Assembly: GCF_005144865.1 (NCBI RefSeq)
Contig: NZ_SWFM01000004.1
Span: 124,001-188,000 of the forward strand
DNA: 64,000 nucleotides
Direction: 5' to 3'
From: Guptibacillus hwajinpoensis
GTDB lineage: Bacteria; Bacillota; Bacilli; Bacillales; Guptibacillaceae
Shown: piece after piece, positions 16,976 through 25,408 of the stretch
Layout: each line of letters begins with the position of its first letter
Position numbering within the stretch: the stretch's first letter is position 1
The notes under the pieces: generated by a model
Databases searched by the model: none
What the model was told of the DNA's origin: nothing
Seen by the model: only the letters and a program-made list of their open reading frames with translations
Program-made: the position numbers and the translations under genes

Positions 16976-17000
16976 AAAACTCGCATACTATGCGAGTTTT
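16976..17000. terminator. Bidirectional terminator between modB and a minus-strand gene
   Basis: Arms AAAACTCGCATA/TATGCGAGTTTT with a one-base loop. The A- and T-runs serve both converging genes, and it touches the stop codon of each. Confidence 0.9.
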
Positions 17001-17711
17001 CTATTCTTCCTTCTCTTCATCGTCTGATTGAATGGAAGGCGGATAATTTTCTTTCTTTAAATAAATTTTATCGATTATTTGATTCTCTCCGCTATCTTCT
17101 CCATATATCGTGACATCAGAAAAGCCATCAATTAAATAAATCGTAACTGGTTTTTCGAATGGATTAGAACCTTTCCTCAATTCTTCAACCTCAAAACCAA
17201 GACTTGCAAGAAGAAGTCGATTGTCGTCTAGATAGTGTAGTGCTTCAGGGAAATAGGTCATCGAAATTGCAATATTATTCTTAAAAGTTACTTCACCATT
17301 CTCAAAAGTCATTTTCATAGGATCCTTTTCATGAGGATCAATCTCCTTTGGAAAGTTTGATAGGAACTCTTCTCTTGATAATCCTAGTAACTCTTTTGCA
17401 TTAACAATTAGCTCAATTGAGGCTGGATCAAAATCAATTTCTTCCTCAATACGCGCTTGCTCTTCTTTCATTTCAACAGGTGCTTCATCTTCATTTTTTT
17501 GATTGTCAGATATAGCTTCATTCCCATTACCAGTCACTTTATCCGGTTCAGGACTCATAAAAGAAGGCATGCCCCAAACAGCTATGTACAAAGCAAGCCA
17601 TAAAATCGCAAAGATTGCAGCTCTTTTTCTTGTCGAACCAATAAAAGGTTTAATAACATTTGCAGCCATGATAAGAAAAGCAAGTAAAACAATAAATTCA
17701 AAAAAGTCCAT
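17001..17711 (-). CDS. Membrane-anchored protein of unknown function
   Basis: A 236-residue protein I do not recognise. Residues 3-20 and 30-50 are two hydrophobic helices separated by a basic loop (GSTRKRAA). A linker rich in Glu, Asp and Asn follows (about 52-95), then a soluble domain of about 130 residues (SIELIVNAKELLGLSREEFLSNFP and VTFKNNIAISMTYFPEAL, in part) and an acidic tail ending DDEEKEE. The soluble domain would lie outside the cell if the N-terminus is also outside, which is not certain. GAGGTG precedes the ATG. Monocistronic. Confidence 0.7.
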   Translation of the reverse strand: MDFFEFIVLLAFLIMAANVIKPFIGSTRKRAAIFAILWLALYIAVWGMPSFMSPEPDKVTGNGNEAISDNQKNEDEAPVEMKEEQARIEEEIDFDPASIELIVNAKELLGLSREEFLSNFPKEIDPHEKDPMKMTFENGEVTFKNNIAISMTYFPEALHYLDDNRLLLASLGFEVEELRKGSNPFEKPVTIYLIDGFSDVTIYGEDSGENQIIDKIYLKKENYPPSIQSDDEEKEE

Positions 17712-17885
17712 TACAATTCACCTCACTTCTTACTATAGATCCAATCATTCAGAAAGCACAACAGTTTATTTAAACTGAAACTAATTTACCTTTTTTCTTT
17801 TTTTACTAGTTATTTACAATTTCAAAAAAGGATAAAAGAGTTAAGTATCTAACTAGAAAGGTAGACTGAACTTAAGGAGGTAACA

Positions 17886-18470
17886 ATGTCTACTGACCGA
17901 TTTAAAGATTTACCCATTCACAGCTACCAATCCATTCGTGGTGACATTCAAACAGGCGATCTCCTTCTTTGTAGCGGCTCTTATCCAGTAAGTAAAATCA
18001 TCAAAAAAGTTTCTAAGTCTCGGTTTAGCCATGTATCTCTTATTTTCCAATGGGTAGATCGATTGATGATTCTAGAAAGTGTTGAAAGCTATGGTGTTCG
18101 CATCGTCCCGCTCTCTCATTACTTCAGTGACTATCGAAATTCTGGAAAACCATACAAGGGTAACCTCTATCTTGCAAGACATTCAGCTGTAAAGGATCTT
18201 GTACCGAACAAATTGAACGCTATGCTGAGGCGCGGAGCAGACTTAACAGGTCAACCATATGATATTGAAGAAATAGTGAAAATCCTCGCAAGCGTCGTGA
18301 TCGATGATCTTACATCGATTCGAAATGATAAATATATTTGTTCAGAATTTGTTCAAGAGTGTTACAAGAAAGCGGGGCTATCTTTTCAAGACGATGGCCG
18401 GGGGTTCATATATCCTGAGCACATCTCGAAGGACCCATCTGTTAAACCACTATATGAACTCATTCCTTAA
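17886..18470 (+). CDS. YiiX-like permuted papain-fold (NlpC/P60) protein
   Basis: A 194-residue protein of the permuted NlpC/P60 class (YiiX/YebB-like), which can act as a cysteine peptidase, amidase or acyltransferase. The order of catalytic residues is the permuted one: H49 in SRFSHVSLIF, E64 in MILES, and C152 in YICSEFVQECY. It opens with GDIQTGDLLLCSG, the usual family start. No signal peptide or membrane helix is seen, so it is probably cytosolic. The TTAAGGAGGTAAC site before the ATG is near-ideal. It is followed by a CwlC-like hydrolase gene 102 bases later in the same direction. Substrate unknown. Confidence 0.8.
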   Translation: MSTDRFKDLPIHSYQSIRGDIQTGDLLLCSGSYPVSKIIKKVSKSRFSHVSLIFQWVDRLMILESVESYGVRIVPLSHYFSDYRNSGKPYKGNLYLARHSAVKDLVPNKLNAMLRRGADLTGQPYDIEEIVKILASVVIDDLTSIRNDKYICSEFVQECYKKAGLSFQDDGRGFIYPEHISKDPSVKPLYELIP

Positions 18471-18572
18471 AAGCCTATTTATACCAAAAACCTCCAAATC
18501 GTTGAGTTTGTCCATGCCAATTCTCGTTTATTTAATATACTACTAGTATCCGACATAGATGGAGGGAGTATA

Positions 18573-19961
18573 TTGAAATTAATTGTCATTGACCCTGGAC
18601 ACGGCGGATCTGACCCAGGTGCGACATTTAAGAGTTATAAGGAGAAAAATTTTAATTTTCTTATTTCACGTATGGTTAGAGATCGTCTTCTGTCGAAATA
18701 TGATGTCAAAGTTGTTCTTACTCGAGATTCAGACAAAACGATGGAATTAAAGGAAAGAACTGACCTTGCGAATGCATTAAAACCGGATTTCTTCCTTAGC
18801 ATTCACCATAACGCCTCAGGTGGGAGTGGATTTGAGAGCTATATTTACAATGGAACAATTCCGAAAGAAACAATTCAACTTCAAGCAAGGATTCACAATA
18901 AAATCGCAAGTTCGGTTCTAAAGAAATATCAAATTACAAACCGTGGTAGAAAACGGGCAAACTTCCATGTCCTACGCGAAACGAATATGAGTGCTATGCT
19001 AATCGAAGTATTGTTTGTGGATAATGCTTCTGATCTTAAACATCTCACTAATCCTGCATTTATTATGGACATGTCAACGAGCATTGCAGATGCAACAGCA
19101 GCTGCTATGAATTTACCACTTAAACCCGCTCCTCCAGAAGGTTCCTTATATAAAGTCATTGCAGGATCATTCAGTAAACGCGAATTAGCTGACGACCAGC
19201 TAAACCGTTTGATTCAAAAAGGATTCAACGCTTTTGTTGTCACAGCTGTTGTAAATAATCAAACCGTTTATCGAGTTCAGGCAGGAGCATTTAAAGAAAT
19301 GGAAAATGCAGATGCACTTGTTGAAAGGTTAAACAAAGCAGGATTTGAATCATTTATACTGATAGACAAAATCACGCCACCTGAAGAACCCCCTAAGCCT
19401 GAGCCGGAGCCAGACAAAGGACACCCTATTCAAGGACCTACAATTTTAACAGCGGCTCAAATGAACGCCTATATTCGCTCAATTAACTCGAAAGCACCAA
19501 ATCTTGGAGCACTCTATCTTTCTCATAGTAAACGTTACGGTATACGAGGAGATATAGCCTTGGCTCAAGCTATTCATGAAACGAACTTTTTCCGCTTTAC
19601 AGGAGATGTTAAACCAGAACAAAACAACTTTGCTGGTTTAGGGGCGACTGGAGGGGGCGCTGCTGGTGCATCTTTTCCTGATGCTTCAACAGGCGTTATC
19701 GCTCATCTTCAGCATCTGTACGCCTACACTTCAACTAAACCTTTACCTGTAGGTGACAAACTAGTAGATCCACGCTTTTCACTCGTTCAAAGAGGATCTG
19801 CTACAACGTGGCAAGCATTAAACGGTAAGTGGGCTGTTCCTGGAACAACGTACGGACAACTCATTTTAAAGCACTATGAAAGAATGGTAGAATTCGCTAT
19901 CGATGGATTAGAAAAGCAACAAGAAAAACTTAAATCTACTTTGGATAATCTCGAAATTTAG
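18573..19961 (+). CDS. Bifunctional peptidoglycan hydrolase: amidase_3, SPOR, glucosaminidase
   Basis: A 462-residue cell-wall hydrolase. Residues 1-180 are an N-acetylmuramoyl-L-alanine amidase (Amidase_3) with zinc ligands H10 (DPGHGG), E24 and H78 (SIHHNA) and catalytic E145 (LIEVLFVDN). Residues 190-268 are a SPOR peptidoglycan-binding domain with two VxAGxF-type repeats. A Pro/Glu linker follows (271-285), then a glucosaminidase domain (about 293-440; AQAIHETNFFRF, NNFAGLGATGGG). There is no signal peptide, as in the sporulation amidase CwlC, which acts in mother-cell lysis. The TTG at 18573 follows GGAGGGAG. A phage endolysin is less likely: no phage genes are near. Confidence 0.88.
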   Translation: MKLIVIDPGHGGSDPGATFKSYKEKNFNFLISRMVRDRLLSKYDVKVVLTRDSDKTMELKERTDLANALKPDFFLSIHHNASGGSGFESYIYNGTIPKETIQLQARIHNKIASSVLKKYQITNRGRKRANFHVLRETNMSAMLIEVLFVDNASDLKHLTNPAFIMDMSTSIADATAAAMNLPLKPAPPEGSLYKVIAGSFSKRELADDQLNRLIQKGFNAFVVTAVVNNQTVYRVQAGAFKEMENADALVERLNKAGFESFILIDKITPPEEPPKPEPEPDKGHPIQGPTILTAAQMNAYIRSINSKAPNLGALYLSHSKRYGIRGDIALAQAIHETNFFRFTGDVKPEQNNFAGLGATGGGAAGASFPDASTGVIAHLQHLYAYTSTKPLPVGDKLVDPRFSLVQRGSATTWQALNGKWAVPGTTYGQLILKHYERMVEFAIDGLEKQQEKLKSTLDNLEI

Positions 19962-19973
19962 CTTGTTATACCA

Positions 19974-20004
19974 AAAACGTTCAGCTCTGAAGGCTGAACG
20001 TTTT
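19974..20004. terminator. Bidirectional terminator
   Basis: Perfect 12-bp stem AAAACGTTCAGC/GCTGAACGTTTT with a 7-base loop between the amidase gene and yuiH, with A- and T-runs on the two exits. Confidence 0.9.
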
Positions 20005-20022
20005 CTTATTATATTCTGCTCA

Positions 20023-20619
20023 TTAATCCCACGCAAATCGCTGTTCTTTCCAAGGATCACCATACATATGGTACCCATTACGTTCCCAGAATCCTTGTTG
20101 ATCTTCAGATCTAAATTTAATCGCTCTTACCCATTTAGCGCTTTTCCAGAAATACAAATGCGGAATCACCATTCGTAATGGGTAACCGTGCTCAGGTGTT
20201 AACGATTCCCCATTATGCTTGTACGCCAAAAGACTCGTTTCGGCTAGAAAATCATCAAGCGGAACATTTGTCGTCCATCCCTCTTCCGCTTCTAGCATCA
20301 CAAACTTCGCTTCTTTTCGAATTCCAACATGTTCTGCTATCGCACGGGTTGAAATGCCTTGCCATTCGTTATCGAACTTTGACCACCCTGTTACACAGTG
20401 GATATCGTTTTGTTGAGAGGTTTCAGGTAAGGCTAACAATTGATCAAATGTTAGAACTGTTGGACGATCAACCAATCCCCCTATTCTTAAATCCCAATTC
20501 GATAAATCTTTGTTGTAATAAGGGACATCTCCGACATGCAGGACAGGCCAGCCTGATGTAAGTTGCTGGTTTGGCGGAAGACGGTCATGGTTGTGATCCT
20601 TTACTTTACCAAAATACAT
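20023..20619 (-). CDS. yuiH: Molybdopterin-dependent oxidoreductase YuiH (sulfite oxidase-like)
   Basis: A 198-residue protein consisting of the oxidoreductase molybdopterin-binding domain of the sulfite-oxidase/MsrP family. The molybdenum-ligating cysteine is C75 in DIHCVTGWS. Other family stretches are GLVDRPTVLTFDQLLALP and HGYPLRMVIPHLYFWKSAKW (in part). No Tat signal is seen, so it is probably cytosolic. The redox partner and substrate are unknown. Molybdate for its cofactor could come through the nearby modAB importer. Length matches B. subtilis YuiH. Confidence 0.92.
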   Translation of the reverse strand: MYFGKVKDHNHDRLPPNQQLTSGWPVLHVGDVPYYNKDLSNWDLRIGGLVDRPTVLTFDQLLALPETSQQNDIHCVTGWSKFDNEWQGISTRAIAEHVGIRKEAKFVMLEAEEGWTTNVPLDDFLAETSLLAYKHNGESLTPEHGYPLRMVIPHLYFWKSAKWVRAIKFRSEDQQGFWERNGYHMYGDPWKEQRFAWD

Positions 20620-20674
20620 ACGGCACCTCTTTTCATTTCTTTACTATAGTTTACCAGACCGTTTATTCAATACA

Positions 20675-20870
20675 ATTAGTTCCGATAGTGTGGTTGATTT
20701 CCGCTCCTGCCCGCTTTCCTTGGGGCGGGCGGTGAGCCTCCTCGTCGCTAACGCTCCTGTGGGGTCTCACCTGTCCCGCTAATCCCGCAGGAGTCGAGCA
20801 CCTTCCGCTCCAATCAGCTAAGTGTGGATTTTTTATACAAAACAAAACAACAATCTTTTAGAAACGAGCC
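20675..20870 (-). repeat. MITE-like element, copy E (reverse, left end decayed)
   Basis: The core at 20699-20812 is reverse-oriented and slightly deleted: the outer GGATGCTCG arm is lost on one side, so it reads CTCCTGCCCGC. The right end CAATCTTTTAGAAACGAGCC is intact; the left GGCTCTTTTC end cannot be seen. The loop is the TCGCTAACGC variant. It fills the yuiH-yuiF gap together with the yuiF terminator. Confidence 0.8.
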
Positions 20871-20888
20871 TTAATCACACAACAAAAA

Positions 20889-20912
20889 ACACAGGGGAAG
20901 CATCCCCTGTGT
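20889..20912 (-). terminator. Terminator of yuiF
   Basis: Stem ACACAGGGGA/TCCCCTGTGT with a 4-base loop followed on the minus strand by TTTTTTG, 8 bases past the stop. Confidence 0.9.
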
Positions 20913-20920
20913 TCGTTTAA

Positions 20921-22243
20921 TTAAAAGATCATGGCTGCAATCCATCCAAATAAAATCAATGGAATATTGTAATGGAGGAACGTCGGAACAACGGTGTCCC
21001 AGATATGATTGTGCTGTCCATCAGCATTCAATCCTGAAGTTGGTCCAAGCGTACTATCAGATGCAGGCGAACCTGCGTCACCAAGAGCAGCAGCTGTTCC
21101 AACAAGCGCAATTGTCGCCATCGGACTAAAACCAAGCTCCATTGCAAGAGGTACATAAATGGCTGCGATAATCGGAATGGTTGAAAATGATGAGCCGATT
21201 CCCATCGTGATAAACAAGCCAACAATTAACATAAGCAGCGCAGCAAGAGCTTTATTATCACCAATAATGCCGGATGCTTGTGTAACAAGAGTTTGTACTT
21301 CACCTGTTTGTCTTAGTACTTCTGCAAAACCATTAGCCGCCAGCATAACAAATCCGATGAAAGCCATCATTTTCATACCTTCTGTTAAAACAGCTTCAGA
21401 TTCTTTGAGACGAATACTTCCTGTTACATAGAGAACGATAATTCCTGACAGGGCTCCGAGAATCATCGACTCAGTCGGAATCTGCACGGCTAGTGTAACG
21501 ATGACAGAAATGGCAGCAAACAGAATTGAGCGTCTCGAATAGACGTGTTTTTCTGGGAATTCTTCCTGAGAAATAGAAAGCTGTTTGTACGTTCTCTGAC
21601 CACGGTATGAAATAAACACAGCAATCAATAGACCCACTACTAAGCCAGCTGTTGGTAGTAGCATTGCAGTTGGAATAGAAGATAATTCGATCTCCATTCC
21701 ACTATCCGCCATATTCGACTGAAGAATTTCGTGAAATATTTTTCCGAAACCAGCAGGGAGTAGAATATAAGGTGCAGTCAAACCGAATGTTAGTACAGAT
21801 GCAACTGCTCTACGATCGATACCAAGTTCATTCAATACTTGCAGGATCGGTGGAATAAGAATTGGAATAAATGCAATATGAACCGGAACAAGGTTTTGGG
21901 AGAAAATTGAAATTAGTAAAATGATAAATAGTATAAGAACTTTCGCTAGTCCTTTCTTACGATCGCCTCCCTGGCGATTAACCAATTTAAGTGCGCGATC
22001 AACGATTAGCTCTGGCAATCCTGTACGAGTTAGACCAACAGCAAAGCTTCCAAGTAAAGCATAACTTAATGCAACGGTGGCTCCGCCTCCGAGACCAGAA
22101 CTAAATGCGGTAATCGTATCGTCAAGAGACAAACCGCCAAGTAAGCCCCCAGCAATCGCTCCTATGACAAGAGCAATAACAACATGTATGCGAAATAGGC
22201 TTAGACCTAGCATGATTAGAACAGCTATAATAACGGCATTCAT
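20921..22243 (-). CDS. yuiF: Na+/H+ antiporter-family membrane transporter YuiF
   Basis: A 440-residue membrane protein with about 11-12 helices, of the NhaC/ArsB-related ion transporter group (YuiF family). The recognisable stretch GDAGSPASDSTLGPTSGLNADGQHNHIWDT (in part) is near the C-terminus and a glycine-rich LGLGGGATVALSYALLGSFAVGL-type segment near residue 55. The ion or substrate is not proven; sodium/proton exchange or organic-acid transport are options. ATG 22243 is preferred over the in-frame TTG at 22261, which lies on the GAAAGG ribosome site itself. Confidence 0.86.
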   Translation of the reverse strand: MNAVIIAVLIMLGLSLFRIHVVIALVIGAIAGGLLGGLSLDDTITAFSSGLGGGATVALSYALLGSFAVGLTRTGLPELIVDRALKLVNRQGGDRKKGLAKVLILFIILLISIFSQNLVPVHIAFIPILIPPILQVLNELGIDRRAVASVLTFGLTAPYILLPAGFGKIFHEILQSNMADSGMEIELSSIPTAMLLPTAGLVVGLLIAVFISYRGQRTYKQLSISQEEFPEKHVYSRRSILFAAISVIVTLAVQIPTESMILGALSGIIVLYVTGSIRLKESEAVLTEGMKMMAFIGFVMLAANGFAEVLRQTGEVQTLVTQASGIIGDNKALAALLMLIVGLFITMGIGSSFSTIPIIAAIYVPLAMELGFSPMATIALVGTAAALGDAGSPASDSTLGPTSGLNADGQHNHIWDTVVPTFLHYNIPLILFGWIAAMIF

Positions 22244-22558
22244 AACGTAACAACCTTTCAACTAATCCTTTAGTTTGGTAAATCACTAATAAGTTAACAT
22301 GTAGGAGCGAGGGTGTCAATGGAAGCACCTAATGTTGTTTTGAGTTCAGATAACTCAGCAAATTCATCGGCCAATAAAGTACAGCGCCTACACAATATGG
22401 TATAATTGACTGATAATTTATGTGGAAAATACGTACTCCATTGCGTATAAAGGGTTAAGAAGGATCTGTCCTACATAAGCTCTTACACTCGATTAAACTA
22501 GGGTAACTTAGGGTAAAGCACACAAAGGTTCAATTTAGAAAGGAAGATGTTGTCACTC

Positions 22559-23041
22559 ATGGATATTTTGTTTAACTTCCCACTTTGGGCAGCGTTATTT
22601 GGCGTCTTCTTTGCCCAATTTCTTAAAGTACCAATTTATTTTATTGCAACAAAACAAATTAATTGGTCACTATTCAATGCTACTGGTGGTATGCCAAGTT
22701 CTCACTCTGCTGCTACAACCTCGCTTGCAACAGGCGTCGCGCTGGAATCTGGACTTGATTCTCCCGTTTTTGCAGTAGCAGCCATGTTTAGTATTATCGT
22801 AATGTTTGATTCAACAGGCGTTAGAAGACAAACTGGTGAACAGGCAATCGTACTAAACCAGCTTGTTATGAATTTCAATAGATTTGTTTCAGAAGCGAAG
22901 AACTGGCAACAAAAGCAGGAGCGCGAAAAGATCGAAGAATTAAAAGAGCTATTAGGCCATAAACCGATTGAGGTTCTGGTAGGTGGTTTACTTGGTATTA
23001 TCGCAACGATCATTCTTTATTATGCCCTTCAACTTGGTTAG
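22559..23041 (+). CDS. yuiD: YuiD, divergent PAP2-family membrane protein
   Basis: A 160-residue membrane protein of the divergent PAP2 family (DUF212). It has hydrophobic segments at about 6-30, 60-80 and 135-158 and the motif GGMPSSHSAATTSLATG (43-59), equivalent to the PSGH phosphatase motif. A conserved MFDSTGVRRQTGEQA follows. Lipid-phosphate phosphatase activity is plausible but unproven. The start is taken at 22559, where the N-terminus MDILFNFPLW aligns with the family; ATG 22547 abuts the ribosome site. It forms an operon with the following gene (14-base gap). Confidence 0.88.
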   Translation: MDILFNFPLWAALFGVFFAQFLKVPIYFIATKQINWSLFNATGGMPSSHSAATTSLATGVALESGLDSPVFAVAAMFSIIVMFDSTGVRRQTGEQAIVLNQLVMNFNRFVSEAKNWQQKQEREKIEELKELLGHKPIEVLVGGLLGIIATIILYYALQLG

Positions 23042-23055
23042 AAAGGAGACATTTG

Positions 23056-23859
23056 ATGCGCATTGTTTCTCTCTGTCCTAGTAACACAGAGCTTTGTGCT
23101 TTTCTAGGAATCACAGATCAGCTTGTTGGTGTTGATGATTTCTCAGATTGGCCTGAACAAATCAAATCATTACCGCGACTCGGTCCTGATCTTTCAATAG
23201 ATATGAACAAGGTAGCAGAATTGAATCCTGATCTGATCCTCGCTTCACTAAGCGTACCCGGTATGGAGAAAAATATTGAAGCCCTTGACCGTTTAGGGCT
23301 TTCTTATACGGTTTTAAACCCTAACTCACTTGACGATATTTGTAATGATATTGTTACGCTTGGTGAATTAACGAATAAACGTGAGGAAGCGACCTCCTTA
23401 TCGCAGCGTTTCAGAAACGTCCTCAAAGAGTATAAAGACATCAGTGAATCGATTGAAAACAAACCCGAAATTTACTGGGAATGGTGGCCGAAGCCTATTT
23501 TTACGCCAGGCCAAACGAACTGGCTCACTGAAATCAGTGAACTCGCTGGTGCTAAGAATTGCTTCCGTGATGTTGAGCTTGCATCTGTTCAAACAGACTG
23601 GAACGATGTTGTGAACCGAAAGCCTGACCATATTTGCCTTGCATGGGTTGGCGTGAGGAAGAATAAAGTGAATCCTGCAATTGTGAAGAAACGTGAAGGA
23701 TGGGAAAAGCTCAATGACTGTCCTATCCACGTTCTCGAAGAGTGGCTTTACTGTAGACCGTCTCCACGTCTTCTCACTGGACTTATTAAGCTAGCTGCCA
23801 TTCTTCACCCAAATCACTATCCCACTTATGAGGGCGAGGATTCATCCCTTCTCACCTAA
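23056..23859 (+). CDS. Cobalamin-binding-type (BtuF-like) protein without signal peptide
   Basis: A 267-residue protein of the periplasmic-binding fold used by BtuF/FepB proteins. It opens RIVSLCPSNTELCAFLG, the usual first strand, then LNPDLILASLSVPGMEKNIEALDRLGL, and PKPIFTPGQTNWLTEISELAGAKNCF in the second lobe (in part). Binding proteins normally have a lipoprotein signal; none is visible and the domain starts at residue 2, so it should be cytosolic. No ABC permease is nearby. A role in B12 or metal-chelate handling is only inferred. ATG 23056 follows AAAGGAG. Confidence 0.8.
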   Translation: MRIVSLCPSNTELCAFLGITDQLVGVDDFSDWPEQIKSLPRLGPDLSIDMNKVAELNPDLILASLSVPGMEKNIEALDRLGLSYTVLNPNSLDDICNDIVTLGELTNKREEATSLSQRFRNVLKEYKDISESIENKPEIYWEWWPKPIFTPGQTNWLTEISELAGAKNCFRDVELASVQTDWNDVVNRKPDHICLAWVGVRKNKVNPAIVKKREGWEKLNDCPIHVLEEWLYCRPSPRLLTGLIKLAAILHPNHYPTYEGEDSSLLT

Positions 23860-23871
23860 CCACATACAACA

Positions 23872-23898
23872 AAACGACGGAGGTTACCTCCGTCGTTT
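23872..23898. terminator. Bidirectional terminator
   Basis: Perfect 13-bp stem AAACGACGGAGGT/ACCTCCGTCGTTT with a one-base loop, T-rich after the stem on the plus strand. It serves the BtuF-like gene and probably yuiC. Confidence 0.9.
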
Positions 23899-23934
23899 GC
23901 TTTTTTATTATCCCATTAAGGATCCTACCTACTG

Positions 23935-24537
23935 TTATTCTACCTTTTTCAGAAGCTCTTGCCTGAACACCTGCATCGATTCTTCCTCATTCAATAATTG
24001 CAGCGCTTCTTCTGTTAATGTACCCTTCCCTTTTTGAATGAGGTACACATTAAGCGTCTTTTTCCCCCATTCTTTATACACATCTTGAACCGTATCGTAG
24101 TAAAGATCAATTCGATCTCCTTTTATAGCACTTCCTGTATCTGCAACAACACCAAATCCATATTCAGGTATAAACAACACACTTCCAATTGGGAAAACAG
24201 AAGTATCTGCTGCAATCGTCGAATAAAGATCTCGTTTTACTTTCACACCGGAATACGTTATGCCGTAAGCAGGATGGTCGGGCGTCTTTCCCGTTGACTC
24301 TTTTCCTGCTGTATATCCTGTTGCCGTCACCTTATGTGCAGGATACTGCGTCCAATCCTGAGATGCATCAAGATCTCGAGGCTTATCTTCCTCGCTTAAT
24401 ACAGCCTGATCTCGAAACATCCACTTTGTCGCCTCGTTTAGTGACACACCGGATAATAATAAATACGTTGATAACAAAGCTGCTGCAAATAGACCTGTGA
24501 AAAACAAGCCTTTTATCATCAGCACAAAAACACGCAC
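23935..24537 (-). CDS. yuiC: YuiC, 3D-domain (MltA/RpfB-like) cell-wall protein
   Basis: A 200-residue protein with one N-terminal membrane anchor (about 3-30) and an external 3D domain (about 68-165). The three conserved aspartates lie in [21 protein letters not shown] (in part). [23 protein letters not shown] segment (in part) precedes it. The fold is that of muralytic transglycosylases such as stationary-phase Sps proteins, so peptidoglycan cleavage is likely. The GTG at 24537 is preferred since AGAGGAG lies 8 bases before it; the longer ATG reading (24555) overlaps that site. Confidence 0.87.
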   Translation of the reverse strand: MRVFVLMIKGLFFTGLFAAALLSTYLLLSGVSLNEATKWMFRDQAVLSEEDKPRDLDASQDWTQYPAHKVTATGYTAGKESTGKTPDHPAYGITYSGVKVKRDLYSTIAADTSVFPIGSVLFIPEYGFGVVADTGSAIKGDRIDLYYDTVQDVYKEWGKKTLNVYLIQKGKGTLTEEALQLLNEEESMQVFRQELLKKVE

Positions 24538-24682
24538 GTTCTTCACTCCTCTCATGGTCTATTCATTTCCAGAGAACAGTGATGCTATTCATCAATTTAC
24601 GAGTGGATCAAGCTCGTCTAGCTAAAAATGATTCTAGTGAACACATACTAATATGGTATCCACCAATATTTAGACAAATAAA

Positions 24683-24714
24683 AAAAGCTTCTGCCAGCTA
24701 TTGGCGAAGCTTTT
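24683..24714 (-). terminator. Terminator of yuiB
   Basis: Stem AAAAGCTTC/GAAGCTTTT, with an additional GCC/GGC pair inside, then TTTTTT on the minus strand. It overlaps the last bases of yuiB. Confidence 0.85.
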
Positions 24715-25030
24715 AGAACATTTGATAACCTCTAACACGAAGCATGCGTATGGCAACTCCCGCAAAAACAGCTCCTACGAGTCCTGCTGATAGGATAATC
24801 GCGTCTGCACTACCAAGTGAGAGAAGGTCAGTACCCAACGCTTTAAAGGCAGCACCTGGCATTGAGAAGTATTGGAAAAATGAAACGTTATCAATAATCA
24901 TAATGACGATAATTGGATAGACAACCGCCATGATCCATGTTGATCGTAGCAGCATATTAAGTAGAAATCCGATTCCAAAGAAAAGTACTATAAATAATAG
25001 CATTGAGATAATTAGCTGTGGAATAGCCAT
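24713..25030 (-). CDS. yuiB: YuiB membrane protein
   Basis: A 105-residue membrane protein with three hydrophobic helices (about 5-25, 30-50 and 72-95). It matches B. subtilis YuiB in size, layout and position between yuiC and yuiA. Function unknown. GGGGGTGAAG precedes the ATG closely. Same direction as yuiA, 117 bases downstream, but a terminator hairpin lies between them. Confidence 0.82.
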   Translation of the reverse strand: MAIPQLIISMLLFIVLFFGIGFLLNMLLRSTWIMAVVYPIIVIMIIDNVSFFQYFSMPGAAFKALGTDLLSLGSADAIILSAGLVGAVFAGVAIRMLRVRGYQMF

Positions 25031-25114
25031 TACTTCACCCCCGTTTAATCATTGTTAGTTTACTGGATTGTTTCCAGTTAGTCAATGAACAGGAGGTGAA
25101 CGGTTCCGATAGAA

Positions 25115-25141
25115 AAGCTAAGCGCAACTTGCGCTTAGCTT
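25115..25141 (-). terminator. Terminator of yuiA
   Basis: Perfect 13-bp stem AAGCTAAGCGCAA/TTGCGCTTAGCTT with a one-base loop, 6 bases past the yuiA stop, then TTTCTA on the minus strand. Confidence 0.87.
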
Positions 25142-25147
25142 GATGAA

Positions 25148-25276
25148 TTATGCTTTTGCACCACTTCCCGAACAACTATCACATGTTTCTGATCCGCCTA
25201 GAAGCAGTTGAAAATACCCCTTCCCCTGGCAATAAGGACAGTCCGTTGCTTTCCCCTTATCCTGCTGTCTTCTCAA
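25148..25276 (-). CDS. yuiA: YuiA, small DnaJ-type zinc-finger protein
   Basis: A 42-residue protein with two CxxCxG(x)G zinc-binding half-motifs: CPYCQGKG (13-20) and CDSCSGSG (32-39), joined by a short hydrophobic stretch. This is one DnaJ-like zinc-finger module standing alone, as in B. subtilis YuiA. The start is a TTG at 25276, 8 bases after AAAGGAG. It has its own terminator. It lies between yuiB and the Nudix gene and probably binds zinc; the partner is unknown. Confidence 0.88.
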   Translation of the reverse strand: MRRQQDKGKATDCPYCQGKGYFQLLLGGSETCDSCSGSGAKA

Positions 25277-25408
25277 TTCAACCACTCCTTTTGTTTCAAT
25301 TTTCTGATAATATACCAAGAATCATTGAAAAAGAAAAACCCCAAATTTCCTCTTGATTGCTTGTGTAAGCGGATACATATTATATTATCAGAATATTTCG
25401 TCCTTTAT

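Noticed and set aside
16975..17000. A broken modC remnant after modB
   Set aside because: A clean bidirectional terminator follows the modB stop at once, and the next gene is on the other strand and unrelated. There are no Walker motifs in either strand there.
18573..19961. Prophage endolysin
   Set aside because: No phage structural, integrase, holin or repressor genes are near. The Amidase_3-SPOR order and lack of signal fit a sporulation hydrolase better.
22380..22546. Structured leader or riboswitch before yuiD
   Set aside because: A TATAAT with upstream TG is visible at 22401-22406, but the 150-base leader shows no known aptamer motif or terminator.
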